DNA from: Labyrinthula sp. Ha
Taxonomy: Eukaryota > Sar > Bigyra > Labyrinthulida > Labyrinthulaceae
DNA: 64,000 nt
Assembly (NCBI GenBank): GCA_015227615.1
Contig: JAALGZ010000007.1
Location: 1,488,001-1,552,000, forward strand
Reading direction: 5' to 3'
In this document: in pieces, positions 20,371 to 33,337 of the stretch
How positions within the stretch are numbered: position 1 is the stretch's first letter
How the letters are laid out: each line of letters starts with the position of its first letter
Translations under genes and position numbers: made by a program
The notes under the pieces: model-generated
Told to the model about the DNA's origin: nothing
What the model saw: only the letters and a program-made list of their open reading frames with translations
Database searches by the model: none

Positions 20371-22443
20371 ATGAATAGAACTCTATCTACACAATACAAT
20401 GTCGTTTTTATCCTGGTGGACGACTTACGAACGGATCTAGGGACTTATAGAACAAACAATGAGCATCGTGCAGATTTTACTCCGAATTTAGACAACTTTG
20501 CTAAAAAATCTATTCAGTTTGATCGAGTATATGTACAAGTGGCACTTTGTGGACCTTCACGGGCATCAATTCTAACCGGCCGGAACCCAAGAAGTCTTGA
20601 ATACTTCCAGCACAACATGGACGATGTTAAGGATATTGACGTAATCTATAGATCTCCTGGTCAAAGTTTGCCTAAGCTCTTTGAATCAGCTGGCTACTCT
20701 ACTAATGGCGCTGGTAAGCTTTTTCACAGAAGTGAAAACTCTGAGGATGAGTTTCAGGATTTTCTAACGACGAAGAGTAATCAGTGCGAATGTGATTCAA
20801 GTACTGAGATTTGTCCCAAGATGACTTGTACTGTAAGTGAGGAAGAAGAGCCAGATCTCACAGACTATGATGTTCTTGAATATGGTCTGGAAAATTTAGA
20901 ATCTTTTGCCGAAAGTGGTGAACCATTTTTTCTCTCTCTTGGCATAAGAAAGCCTCATTTACCATATAGAATTCCCCAAAGATTATTTGAAAACACATTT
21001 TCAAAGTACGGATCTGACCTAAACAATATTCCACTACCTGATCCCAAAGAAAGGGAAGAAGAATATTCTGTTTCTAACTACTATTGCGATGCAGCAGATA
21101 GTTATTTCTCAGCTCTAGAACTTACATTTAGGCCAAACTCAAAACGTGTATTGGAAAATAATAATGTTACGTTTGCATCTTCTGAACTTTCCTTTTTCAC
21201 AGAACGTAATGAGTATGAAGGTGGAATACCTATTGATGGTGGTCCATCTTCCTCTACGGGTTCAAGCTCCGTTTCAACTCAATTAGGCTCTGAAGTAATT
21301 CCAGACGATTTAATTGCTTCAATGCGTCTTGGCTACTTTTCTGCAGTTAGTTGGGTGGATGAAATAATAGGAAACATGCAATCAAAGATAGAAGAACTTG
21401 ATCTTGATGATAACACTGTTGTTATAGTCACCAGTGACAATGGCTTCAATCTTGGTGAACAAGGCAACTTTTGCAAGAATAATAATTTTGAGATATCTAC
21501 TCGAGTTCCTTTGTATATAAAACATCCTGAGATGCCTAATTCAAATAATGGAAAAAAAATATCAAGGATTTTGTCAGCTATTGATTTCATGCCGACCATT
21601 CTTGAGCTTGCAGGAGTTGATACCACAGCCTCCCAGGATTATTTTCATGGTGAAAGCTTTGCGCAGCTAGTTCTAGAAGAAGTTACTGAACCTGAATACT
21701 CTGAGGTCTCAGACCTCGCTTTTAGTGCTGTTTACAGATGTTATAATAGAAGTACTAAGCAACTTCTGAACTGTGCCTCAACTGATTTAGTAAATATAAT
21801 TGGGTACTCTGTAAGATCAAACAACTTTCGATACACGGAATGGAGAAACATAAATCTGCAAGGGGATACTCCGTTTGAAACTTCTTTTGGTGACAATGCT
21901 TTGCTAGACGTTGATCTTTATGACCATACATACGACGATGGGTATCACCCTGACGAATATGAAAGCATTAACCTGGCCAACGATGAAAAATTTGTTAAAA
22001 AGTATCAAAATTTAATCAACACGCTAAGCAACCATATCAAAGCGCACTTCATGTGTCCAGAGGGAAGCTGTGTTCCAATAACTAGTACACTTACTCCGAC
22101 TAATATACCAACAACGGAACCAACAAGGAGTGATCCTACACCATTTCCTTCTTATAGACCTACAGAAAATCCTTCTTATTTGATTGAAACCTCAGATACA
22201 CGAGCTCCAACATCTGAGAGTGAAAGGTTTGGAGAAACTGTTATTGGACACTCAGCCAATGGTATGCAGGTTGGTATTTCTGTTGTCATAATACTTGCGG
22301 TGCTGGCGATTTCAGTAACCTTGTTTGTATGGAGTAAAGAAAGAAGTTTTCAGAAGAGAAAGAAACAAAGATTGAAGTTTGAGAAAAGATTACGTCGAAG
22401 AGATGTAAAGTTAAAAGAACTACGAGTTACACTTGATTGTTAG
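20371..22443 (+). CDS. iduronate-2-sulfatase-like membrane-anchored sulfatase
   Basis: 690 residues in one exon. It is a type I sulfatase: the metal-binding DD pair is at residues 17-18 (FILVDDLRTDLGTY). The signature CGPSRASILTGR starts at Cys60, the residue converted to formylglycine in this family. SDNGFNLGEQG near residue 355 is the second metal site. The GAGKLFH and GIRKPHLPY segments match iduronate-2-sulfatases. Residues about 570-620 are a Pro/Thr/Ser stalk, then a transmembrane helix at about 634-654 and a 36-residue strongly basic tail. This predicts an external or lumenal enzyme that hydrolyses sulfate esters of polysaccharides. Oddity: the frame begins almost directly at the first catalytic strand and has no signal peptide. 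A leader exon has probably been missed or lost, possibly related to the LTR element 360 bp upstream. Confidence 0.88.
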   Translation: MNRTLSTQYNVVFILVDDLRTDLGTYRTNNEHRADFTPNLDNFAKKSIQFDRVYVQVALCGPSRASILTGRNPRSLEYFQHNMDDVKDIDVIYRSPGQSLPKLFESAGYSTNGAGKLFHRSENSEDEFQDFLTTKSNQCECDSSTEICPKMTCTVSEEEEPDLTDYDVLEYGLENLESFAESGEPFFLSLGIRKPHLPYRIPQRLFENTFSKYGSDLNNIPLPDPKEREEEYSVSNYYCDAADSYFSALELTFRPNSKRVLENNNVTFASSELSFFTERNEYEGGIPIDGGPSSSTGSSSVSTQLGSEVIPDDLIASMRLGYFSAVSWVDEIIGNMQSKIEELDLDDNTVVIVTSDNGFNLGEQGNFCKNNNFEISTRVPLYIKHPEMPNSNNGKKISRILSAIDFMPTILELAGVDTTASQDYFHGESFAQLVLEEVTEPEYSEVSDLAFSAVYRCYNRSTKQLLNCASTDLVNIIGYSVRSNNFRYTEWRNINLQGDTPFETSFGDNALLDVDLYDHTYDDGYHPDEYESINLANDEKFVKKYQNLINTLSNHIKAHFMCPEGSCVPITSTLTPTNIPTTEPTRSDPTPFPSYRPTENPSYLIETSDTRAPTSESERFGETVIGHSANGMQVGISVVIILAVLAISVTLFVWSKERSFQKRKKQRLKFEKRLRRRDVKLKELRVTLDC

Positions 22444-23585
22444 AACACTTATTGGTACCGTAGAGATTAGATTCTGTTTTCGAGCGCATTGTCCAATACG
22501 GTAGCGTAAGTAGGTGCGTATCGATTTCCTTACTAAAGATCTGTAGCATAAATTTAGTTTTTCTTCAAACTTAGCTTCTATTAACCCATTATTATTTAAT
22601 CAATCAGTGTCATATCTGTAGGGGTACAGAACAAATGAAGTAAGTAGGGGCTAGTTTCTAATAAATACTTAACCAAAGTCACTAGCACAAAGAAAGTAAA
22701 AACTCTCATAAATTGCCAACGCCAGCTCACTTTCAGCTTCCTTTTTCTTATTGAGCTTACATTATAAAGTTGATAGTCTCTTGCTGCTGACACAGCCACT
22801 GGCATAGGCTCCAGTTATATCTGGGATCTGGATGGAGTTACTGCATAGATATGTGGTTAGGAAAGCCTTCAAGAAGAGCACTGGGTCTACTATGCCAAAT
22901 TAGAAAACCATGTATAATGGGGCTCCAAATTAAAGACAACCATTTCTCTTAGAGATGCTTCCGTACTTTCAAATTTCATGGGATCTTCTAATCACGAGAA
23001 TTTAATCCAGATCAAAGAACGATGGAGACTAGACTATTAAGACCAATTACTTTGAAGATAAGTAAGAGTTAAGTTGGGATGGGTAGGCTGTTTGAGTAGA
23101 TTGGTTGAGCTAAATACCTCAAATTCACGGGAGAGAACGCAGGAACCCTAGCATTAGTTTCAGAGATAGTAGACAAATGAACAAAAGGTCAAATTGCTCT
23201 TAATTAACCACAGGAGAGAATTCCTACAAGGAAGCTTTGTGTAATACAGAGAGAATACTCTTCTTATTTCATTTGAATAAAATATGACCTTAGGTTAAAT
23301 AAAATATATAGAACTATTAGTAAAAGGAAGATTTAGAACACTATGTAGTTTTCATGTACAATTGAGTACAGTTGCACCTTCTTAAAATTAAGATGCAGGT
23401 TTATCTGATGGCCCCAACTTCTGCATTTACAAAATTTCTTAGAGGATAATGCCAGTTTCTGCGAGGGTAGATACTTCAGCTTGAAAATGTAGAGGATCCA
23501 GAGGACAAAAAGTATAGGCATGCAAAGTTATTTGTGAAGATAATTAACCAGCACTTAGGTCTCCCAAAGGGAGTGTATAAGAGTA
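22444..23585. other. intergenic stretch
   Basis: AT-rich sequence between two convergently transcribed genes. No coding region, RNA gene or repeat could be supported. The short frames at 22596-22805 and 23333-23521 look like chance. Confidence 0.4.
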
Positions 23586-24758
23586 CTAACTATGAAACTT
23601 TCTCTGACTCGAACTGACGTGTGTAATCAGAGAGAATAACCTAGTTCCCAAAGTAAAGAGAAACACAAGTAATAGGATATAGAATATTTTTTCTTTTGGA
23701 TTTCGCCGCAGCTTTACTTTGCTTCCAGTATCCAAACTAGCAAGATATTTTTCAATTTCTTGCGCATCAGCTTCCCGACCTTCTCTTACTAATTTTTTCT
23801 TGAAAGCTTGCATTAGGCCATACTCGTATTTTAACTTTCGTATATTATCTCTTACCCGCTTAGAACCTTTTGTTGGTGAGCATCTTATAGTGTCTAATGT
23901 TGCCTTAGAACGAAACAATTTCTTCTCCTTTAACAGAGTCCTTTTTTCCCCAGCTCGAAGTAAACCAACTATTCTTGCTATTTTCACATTTCGAGGATAC
24001 TTTTTCAAATACTTGCGGCACCACTCCTTCACTTCCGTTCTTCTCCCTGCTTCTTGCAAGGCATCAATTAACCGGTACATGGTCTTGTTTTCAAGACATA
24101 CCAGCAAAGAATCATTACTATTCATAAACTGTATTGCATCTAGACAAGTTTCGTATACGCTCACAATTTCCAGAAGTTCCACCTTTCTAATTCTTCTTAT
24201 TTGCTCTGCATTTAGAGTGCTTTCAGTTACTTTCAAATTTTTTGTATAAGCCAAACCTAAGTTTCCCAGCAACTTTATTCTTAGAATGCTTGATTCATCA
24301 CGGGTTGCAGTAGAACATGTGGAGGAGCTAACGTGAAACTTCGAGAGCTTCAGATCCTCATCTCTAATGCCGTCTTTCCTGACATTCATTTCGCACCGGG
24401 GGGTATAAAAATCAAAATAAGCTAGAGCACCTTCGTATTTCTTAATTGCTTCCTGATATGAATGAGCCAGAAACAATTCATTCCCATTTCTTTTTAAGTT
24501 CATAACCATCTCCTTAATTTGGTTCCAGTTCTCATCGTTTATTTCACCATGCGTTTTATTCTGGAAAATAGACATCTTGACATATCTAAGTTGAGACTCA
24601 TATTCCTTCCTTTCTGCCAATATCTCTTTTTGCTTTATTTCACTTGCAACCTTCAGATAGTGATGAAACTTCTCGTTCATATTTTTAACCGCTTGAACGG
24701 GGGAACTCTTACTGGGTAAAAACAGCTCATTTCTAACAGCGAATTTATAAATTACCAT
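23586..24758 (-). CDS. TPR-like tail-anchored protein
   Basis: 390 residues. A helical region contains a tetratricopeptide-like unit (KRNGNELFLAHSYQEAIKKY, about residues 88-107), followed by LLGNLGLAYTKN and a later pair of helices, as in TPR domains of the FKBP/TOM70 type. A hydrophobic segment near residues 356-378 is followed by a short polar tail, which predicts a C-terminally anchored membrane protein (ER or mitochondrial outer membrane). Its ATG at 24758 lies inside the last codons of the PRCC-like gene: the 7-nt overlap is ATGGTAA. A later start, such as the Met of MNEKFHHY, is possible. The precise function is unknown. TPR proteins usually bind chaperones or client proteins. Confidence 0.7.
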   Translation of the reverse strand: MVIYKFAVRNELFLPSKSSPVQAVKNMNEKFHHYLKVASEIKQKEILAERKEYESQLRYVKMSIFQNKTHGEINDENWNQIKEMVMNLKRNGNELFLAHSYQEAIKKYEGALAYFDFYTPRCEMNVRKDGIRDEDLKLSKFHVSSSTCSTATRDESSILRIKLLGNLGLAYTKNLKVTESTLNAEQIRRIRKVELLEIVSVYETCLDAIQFMNSNDSLLVCLENKTMYRLIDALQEAGRRTEVKEWCRKYLKKYPRNVKIARIVGLLRAGEKRTLLKEKKLFRSKATLDTIRCSPTKGSKRVRDNIRKLKYEYGLMQAFKKKLVREGREADAQEIEKYLASLDTGSKVKLRRNPKEKIFYILLLVFLFTLGTRLFSLITHVSSSQRKFHS

Positions 24759-25576
24759 CCATATTTTCTTGCTGCAGATGCCAGACCTTGACGGCTTTTT
24801 TTCTTTTGTTCTTCAAATTCCGTTTCAAATTCTTCCGCATCATTTAGCAAGGTTCCAATTTGGTGTTTCCCTCTGCCTGCCCTGCGATTAAACACGGTGG
24901 TAGAAGAAGACTTACCTTCATTCAAGCCAAATTGAGTAGGGAGTAAACTTTGGTCAAATTTTGAATCATTCTTATGAGACAATATCGTATTATGTCTCAC
25001 TGAAGTCACTTCAACCAAAGTATTTTTTAAACTTTCCTCAAAGTTATGAATGGAACCTTTTTCGCGTATTTGTTTTTTCAACTCACGTTCTAAGTCATTT
25101 TGATTTTCTTGAATATCTTTAACACCAAACTTTATTTCTTTTTCTGTTGCGTTAATTTCAGGACAAATAGCTAATACTTTTTCCTTATCTTTACGATATT
25201 CTTCTGAATTGCTCAGTGGCTTTGATGGTCCTGAAGTACCGGTTAATTCATCCTTACCTGCTTTCGTGACTAAAAATCTAGAGTTATTATCACCAGAGTT
25301 TTCAATTTTTCTTTTACCAATATATTTTGAGCATTTCTCTGTATTAAAGTTAGCAGCTATTTTCGCCTCAAGATCAGCTCTTGAGGCCAGCAAGAGCTCT
25401 CGGCTCCGTTTCTTTGATTTCTTTCTGTTTTTGGGCTGAGGAAGCTGGTTCAGTCTTCGAGATAAAGATAGCTCTTCTGCTTCCTTTTTTTCAGTATTCT
25501 TATCATCTTCTTGACTTGAATCAGAGTCATATCCTGGAACTAGTGAAACCATTTGTGTCAGTCCTCTAATCTTCAA
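24752..25576 (-). CDS. PRCC-like splicing-associated nuclear protein
   Basis: 274 residues from the first ATG. The Met at residue 9 (MVSLVPGYDSDSSQEDD, position 25552) resembles the usual PRCC N-terminus better. The middle is charged and low in complexity. The C-terminus has the conserved PRCC features: an Arg/Gly-rich stretch, GKHQIGTLLNDAEEFE and the terminal KYGW. In animals and plants PRCC-family proteins are nuclear and associated with the spliceosome. The annotation rests on the two ends because the centre is not alignable by eye. It shares strand with the TPR-like gene and overlaps it by 7 nt. Confidence 0.7.
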   Translation of the reverse strand: MKIRGLTQMVSLVPGYDSDSSQEDDKNTEKKEAEELSLSRRLNQLPQPKNRKKSKKRSRELLLASRADLEAKIAANFNTEKCSKYIGKRKIENSGDNNSRFLVTKAGKDELTGTSGPSKPLSNSEEYRKDKEKVLAICPEINATEKEIKFGVKDIQENQNDLERELKKQIREKGSIHNFEESLKNTLVEVTSVRHNTILSHKNDSKFDQSLLPTQFGLNEGKSSSTTVFNRRAGRGKHQIGTLLNDAEEFETEFEEQKKKSRQGLASAARKYGW

Positions 25577-28500
25577 TGAAGTTGCTAGGTTCTTCCACTG
25601 TGGTAATGCAATATTCCTCTAACCAGATAACTGTTTCGGTTGGGAGAGTGCATCATCGGTACACTTAAGCAGATTTTCTCGTCCTTTTAAGCTACCCAAA
25701 ATAAAAAAAAATCAACATTTAAGCCTAAAACTATAGATTGTCATTTTTCTTAATTATTTCCCTTAGTAAATGTGTTTTTACACATAGGTTCGTACTCTGA
25801 GCGCATTACAGGGATACCACATACCTGTATTGATAATGGCATTCAGAGAGCGTGGAAACCTAGTTTCACATATTTTTGAAGGAGAAACTGGGGTTATTAA
25901 TTAGAACTTAAAGTAAGATAAAATATTTTCCTCTTCATTTTTTCGGTAAAAGAAGTACTTATAACCGAGCGAGCAGAAATTAGAGTTAGGAGCACAAGAC
26001 ACGAAAGCTTAAGAGTTTAACAACTTTGTAATTAAGCCTAGCATGCTGTTTTAACCCATAGCTCTTTATTAAATTAATGAGTAGTAGGGCTGAAAATGGT
26101 TTAGTATAAAACTACTTAGAAGAAATGATGTTTGACAGGTTGTTCTAGTTATTGTGGTACTGGTTAGAATCTGAGCAATGCTGATGCAGGGGCTTTATCA
26201 TTAATATACTTGCACTCATGGTTGATTTTTATTACAAAACTAATCTTCGCTCAATTTAGTTACATAAGTAGGCTTAAGTATTTGCAGAGGCGTAAAATTT
26301 GCTATCAAAGAAAAAATATAGCGCACTTACTAGCCTATGGTTCACTTAAAAAGCAATGAAAAGATACATGAATGAAAGCTATCTTCACGAGATAAAGTAA
26401 CTTAAGCGAAGGTGCTATTATAAATATTTTTTCTACAGTAGATCAAATCATTTAATTTTCCCCCTAAAATACGAACTATAGCGTTCATAATAATATCCAA
26501 TTCAGCAGTGGGAGAAAATATTCCCCGACAAGACAATTTATAATTATCCCAAATAAAGCTTAATTTAATCAAATATCAGTTTTAAAGTCTCAGGTTGAAA
26601 GCAATTTAATATAATATTGATTTATCTCAAACCCATGTAAAGGCATTCAGAGTTGTTTGCACTTCATCTTGCTCTAAACAAAGAAATAAATACTACATCA
26701 GTGGCACCAACTATATTTTTATATTGTGAAAGCAGTGTCAAACTCCACAGCATATAGAAATAAGGCAGTTAAAAGCATTTTAATAGTTCAGGAAAATCAA
26801 CTAGTATGTTGAAATTTAAAATTCCCCGGTATTGTCAATACTTTCGTGGAGTTTTAAAGATAGTAGATAGGGAGGAATAAACAATCAAATCTAGGATAGA
26901 TACCTTTCACAAACCGTTTTAATTAAATTCTGCGGATTTTAAACAATAATCGTGTACAATTACAGGAGCATTTTCAAAATTTGCTACCAGATTATTGAGT
27001 TAGCTAAGGTAGTTTTATCAACCGCCCGTTATGATAACAACGCAAAAAGAGCCAGCCATCAATGATCCACTAACTAGAGGAATGTATACATCGCATTGGG
27101 GAATTAGACCCAAGGTTAAACTAATACCATGATCCCCAAAGCTGTCCTAGTCGGTTTACCTATGCCCTGGATGAGTTTCAATCTGTCATCCACTCAGACA
27201 TGCACTATGCTTTTAGAGTGACAATTAAGAAAATGTGATACTTGAAATAGAAATGCATTTTGAGCGTTGCTCTTATATGAGGTATATAAATTTCTTAACT
27301 TCCAATGTTACTAACTCTAAGACACTCTAGTAGTATAATGTATATCTGGTACATCAGAATGAATACTTGTATGTTATTAATTAAATTTTTGTTCTTTCTG
27401 CACAGAAAACAAAGCTGTTTTAGAAGGTAAGTTTGAATTAGAAATTGGAACCCCAAAATAATAGTAAGAAAGTTTGGGGATATCGAGTATATTGATTTGT
27501 GGTATAATTTGAAGCCGAGTATAAGCTACCATAGTTCAAACTTTTGAGTATTGTTTAATTTCTGTAGAAAACCACATAGCCCCTCACCTTGTAACTCCAT
27601 GGAAGATACAACCCAAAAATTCTTGGTCCCTATTTGCAAATTTTCAAATTCTAGCCAGGGTCAATTCGTAACATCTACGAAAAACTGGTCAAATAAAGTT
27701 AAAAATGTAAACGTTATCAAAATTTTGAGCTGATTTTGCTGAATAAAGTGTAATTAAGAAGATCTGTTCTCAGTTATTGAAAGTGGCGTTGCCTACATAA
27801 AGTGCTTATAAAACCGAAGGGTTTCCAACCTCCGAACACCCCCCCCCCAAGAAAAATAAATATAAAGTAATTACGTAGAATACGTCTTACCCTCAAATGA
27901 TACTCATTTATGTTAAAATTTTATTTGTCCCTTCAATTAAATTCAATATTAAACAGTGAACTTTTTTTCATAGGTATCTTCAATTAAGAAATGCCGTAAT
28001 GAACTTGGGAATCTCGTTTTCTACAATCCCCAGAACATAAAATCTTGCTTAAATTTATAAATACCCAAAGTCGATTGCAAAAATACCCCATGTTTCTTTA
28101 ATGACTCAACTGTAAGAGCATTGAACTTACGCAAGAAGTGATATGAAGGGAAGAAATAAAAAAAAATATCACCTTCTTTTGTATAAACTAAGATATTAGA
28201 AACTGGGAACACAAAGATTGACTTAAATGAAAACCAGTCTGAAAAGGGTGGAAGAAATTTAAAACAGTTTTTCAATTGTAAATAGTTTAGTAAGCCTCCT
28301 TATCTCGCCTACATTCTGAGTTAATCCCATGGGCTTATTGATATATCTGTTTGAGTTATTCAAATCTCTGCGTGATGTGTGCATATTTCCTCTCAAAATA
28401 TCTATTACACAACGAGTCAAGAATTGATATATTGTTTAAGAAACTGTCGAAATCTAATTCATGAATGTAATTTTCGCAACATGAAGATATAATAAGAGTA

Positions 28501-31500
28501 CTTACAGAATCAGCTACATCAACCGAAGGCCCGGAGTTGTTTATCTTATACTATGTGAAAATAATCCATGCATAAATGTTTCCTTTAGAAATAATAAATA
28601 TTTAGTTTCTCATCAATAGTGCTCATTTATGTAATTCCTTATGTATTTCTTGCTTTGGATACTTTATATCAAGAATAATATCTCTTCTCCATTTTAAACT
28701 TTGAATTGATTGTTACCAATTTCTGTTTTATCTTAAAATCTTTAAACTAAATTATCCGCACGTTTTTCGGGAAAGAACTTTTGCAGAAATAGGAAAACGG
28801 CGATTAAATCATTCTCTATATAGTGTATTAATTCAAGAAAATTTTTATAGCTTCCTTTTTGGCATCTTGCACATCATATTTTAGCATTTCCTTGATCTCC
28901 AATTCAAGAGAAATTTCAACGAAGTTGAGGAAGAGGTCATACATATACCAATAATTAATATTTTTTACTTTATATACACAACATCAGTGGGAAAAAGAAC
29001 TCAAAACATAAAGCACGGAAACAAAAAAACTTTATATATATATATCGTATCTTACCCCCTTATTATCTTATTAAGAAGAAGTAGATTTTGTAGATGTACT
29101 CTTAAAGTAATGGCAAACCTTTATGCATTGATTATGATTGCATTTCCCGCTTTACAGGATTAATCTCTTGCTTCTATTTTTCTAAACTTTATTTAATTCA
29201 ACAGAATCTTCTACTTTTTAACAATTTATCCTAACCACACAAAAAACTTGTACAACTTGGAATAAACTTATCCTGAGCTAATCAGCTAAAATAAATTTTT
29301 TGTGTAGTTTCTATAGTTTGAAGTGATAACTTGGGTATTTGAACTTACATTGGTCTACCCTTAGGACTTTTCACAACTATATTGTGTACAATGTAAAACA
29401 TAAGACGTTTGTACACACATAGTTTCAAATAAATCTTTATAAATATAAATAATTTTACTTGTAGCTATAATATGTACAGATAGCAACAAGGATATACCAA
29501 AAAATATTCTGCCTAAAGTTTGACTTTCATCCATACAAGCCTGCAAAATCTGATATAGGCTACTTTTCATTTATGTATGCTTGAGGTACATTAAATATAT
29601 ATGTTTGTAGGACAGGTATCCTGATTCGAGGCTACTTACTAGCAGTAAAAGAACTTTATTTCAAGATAATAATGGTTTTACAAAAGACACTCCATATGTA
29701 TATTTACAATGCCCGCTGGCAATGCATGTTCTGTCGACCAATATGTATATATAAATCGATGCTGTATTGATAAGAAAAATTTGTTGCTAGTACAATTGTC
29801 TCGGCCCTATTTTGCAACATCACTAGAAATGCTAGATGAGTCAAAAGCAGCATGAGATTTAATCTTAGAGCACAAACACTTGGTTTGTGGCCAGGAAATA
29901 CCTTTAAGCAAACTGAATTAGCACTGCAAGTTCTTACTTACCATGTCATGCACTCTAGACAGGCCTACATTTTAGATTTAGTTACTTAGAAAAGAGTAAC
30001 TTACTAAATTTTATGATATTTAAGTATTAGCTATATTTTATTATGTAAAACTTTATTATTTCCAAAATTGACTGTAGAGTGATATGAATAAGCACGATTT
30101 TGTTGATAACATGATTCTCATAGGCGAGGTTTATACATAGTACCCTTGGGGATGATTTAGGTATTTTGAGCCTTGAAATAACTTACCAGGTAATATTATG
30201 TTATTTTCTCTAAAACTTGAAGAAACTTCAAATTTAAATCAAAGTTGATAAAAACAACAGTTAAATTTATGTAAAAGGATTTAAAGTTGGGAGCCGATAG
30301 GTAGACTTAACAACTAATGGACTGGAACTGTTCATATTGTATATAGAATCGAAAGTTGTGCGCACACAGCTCCTGTGCGAATAGAAGAACAGATGTCATT
30401 GTTATTATAGTATAAATAAAAATTGGAGTTGAGAAACAATTATTTGTACAGTGGAATATGTAGCGATAGTCTGTACCAAAATTAAGGTATAAATAAACAA
30501 ATTTCAAATCCTCGATGATATCCTACAAAAGCCTATGACTGTAAGTACACCTGTTTAATATTGCAAGTGCTAATGCAATATTTCAGGAATCTCTCCTAGA
30601 AAAAATGGCATTCAAAAGGTTAGAAGCAACTGTCAAAATTTTATAACACAAACCAGTGTAAAAATAGAATAAAATTTATGACGATTCCATTGTTTTCTCT
30701 CCTAGAGCTTGCAATATGGCAATCCAAATATCGAAATTTCATTGATTGAACTTTCAAACTAGATATCAGGAATACTTAACCACTAACTCGACTAGTATTA
30801 AGATATTAATTCTTAGCTTAACCCTAGCTTCTTGAGCTTATAAAGCAATACCAGAGATTATAGTTGTATTGAAGAAAAGAACCACTAAAGAAGAACCAGA
30901 TCGACCTATGTAATCCCCTAATCTTCAGCTCTTGATGAACGTTTGGAAAAAAACCAAGATATGATTTTTATTCATTTAGCTTTGATAAAACCTTATACCT
31001 AGTAAGACCGCAATATCAAAACTGTTAAATTCGAGTATTTATCTCAAAGGAAAACCACCTATAATGCAAGGCATGCGAGATAATTAAAAAGATATTCGAA
31101 GAAACACAAATACTTGTGAGAGGTATGATCGGGCCCAAGCCTCGAAACTAGCAGCCGTACTTATTTAAATTGGAAATCTTTTCTTTCACCTAAGAATACT
31201 GAAACCTACGGTTCAAACAAAATTTTGTGCCCCTCATGGCTGCAGCAATGCTCACCTTCTGAAAGCTATAAAAAGACTTGTAATTAACCAGTAACATCAG
31301 CAGCATCGGCTTTATGAAATATAAGTAGCTTTAAAAATAAAACTAGACGGCAACGAATACTGGTTTCATACCAATTTAAGCTAACGGACAAATCTCTTAG
31401 TAGGTATCGAACGATTCCCAATTTTGAACCTTGAGTAATGATTGACTTAATTGTACGAGCTAAAAACCACGAATTCTTTTATCTAACTTCCTACTATCAG

Positions 31501-33337
31501 TTTCAAACTGAGCATGAATACCTTGATAAAGCTGAATTTTCCCTGGAAGAAAAGCAGGATTGCAGAACTAATAGATCAGATTCATGAAATTTTCCATGAG
31601 GCTGTACTGTCTCGGGCTACACCGAGAAAACTGAGAATAAGAAAGTAGAACTGCTTTTGTCATGAGAGTTGTGAGAGGCCAATGACAGTTAAAAGCTGTT
31701 TATTTCACTTAATCATAGATGATATGAAGAAACCTATGAGAAAGCCATGGTAAAGGCTAAAGTATGTCTGGACTAATCTTGTTTGTAAACGTGATTAATT
31801 TAAAAAACCTTGGGGATAGCTACACTCTGCATTCCTTATTAGTTTGCACGCATAGTCTTCGATGTTAAGAGTGAGAATAAGTTTAACTGGTGGCAAAATG
31901 TCATGACTAAGAGAACCCTCGTTTCTTGGAAAAGCTATAAATATCATCATGGAAAAAATAATTGAAGTAATGAGCACCACTGTTTACTAAATCTAATATT
32001 TGTTTTTACTACTGATTCAGTAACTTCAAATCATATTTCTTCTCTTGAATCATGCTAATTTGTATACTCTGAGCAAAATCACATACCAGAAAATTGGTTA
32101 TGTAGCACGGTTCAAGAAATGAAACACCTAATATTTCAAGCGGTTAGGGTACATTGACTTGAATGCGTACCTGTATAATAGCTGTGCTCGAATTTGGTAA
32201 TCTGCAACCAAACTACAGCAGGTGTAGAAATGAAAGATTGTGATTCGATAACCCTTAGATTACCCTGGAACGTATGAGCTTGAGTTATATTTACAAATTA
32301 ACTAAGCTTTGGTTAATAAAACTTTGCCTTTTTCTAAAGGAAGCTTTTTAATATGTTTTGTAGTTTAACTAAATGTTTTGCTAACTACAAATATCTCCGA
32401 AGCCTTTGAATTTAACCTCTTAGGAGGTTAATAATTTGACGAATCTGAAAAATGTCTACCATATGAGAAATGGATATCGTTTGATAAAAATATTTTAGAA
32501 AATAAATAATTATTTTCAAAAATTCTGAATATGTTTGCTCCTTTGGAACTGTGATACTCATCAAATGATCTGTGATTTTCCTATAGATACTATGATATAA
32601 ATCATTATAATTTATTATATTCTCCTCTGGAAATTTTACATAAGGTTCATGTTATCTAGTATTTGATATAATATTCGGCACAAATTTGTTTAGTATTATT
32701 GTGATTCAGAAGGTTGTATAGTAGACCATTAATGGGATCATCTTCTAGCACATTTTACGCTATATTGGTATTTTGCAGGACTCAGCAGCTAAACTGACCA
32801 TTTAAGACGATGAAAATCTGGGTATTCTTCTGGGTGTTTTGGAATTACACATGCAAAACATCAATTGAAGACTCCAATAAAATCGAAACTGTCTTAAAGC
32901 AAGAGAGAACATATCACAGCGAGTGTTGAATAAAAAATATACCTATTTTCTATACGTGGATTGTCTGATTTTGTTTGTTCCTAGTTTCTTAGAAAACAAT
33001 GGTTTTATTACCTGGTTATAGGGTGATCCATGAAATGTTACTTATACTATTATGATTCCATTTGTGTATTTAAAAAAGTAAAACGTTGCCTTAAATAAAC
33101 GGCGTTTGGAGTATCTTGTGCATCCAATAAGGATAAAACTAACCATAATTTCTTGCTGTTATTATTTGTATAAGAATGCCGTTATGTGTTGCTGCCGATA
33201 TTACATACCTTATCTCCTCATATATGCGATAGTTAGCTTACTTTTTTGTTACTTTCTCTAATCCTAATCATGCCATGAATGCAATGTAGCTTTACTGTAG
33301 TAAGTGCCTTTAATAAATCGAGGTAGATCATAGTTTG
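25577..33337. other. 7.8-kb gene desert
   Basis: Very AT-rich sequence. I see no long open frame, recognisable motif, tRNA-like B box or convincing repeat. A run of C is present near 27838-27848. The stretch at about 27000-27200 is less AT-rich but does not translate into anything I recognise. Ancient decayed elements may be present but cannot be supported by eye. Confidence 0.4.

Noticed and set aside
31395-31425. Minus-strand GTTCGATAC resembling a tRNA B box
   Set aside because: The flanking bases do not form a T stem and no acceptor or D arm is visible.
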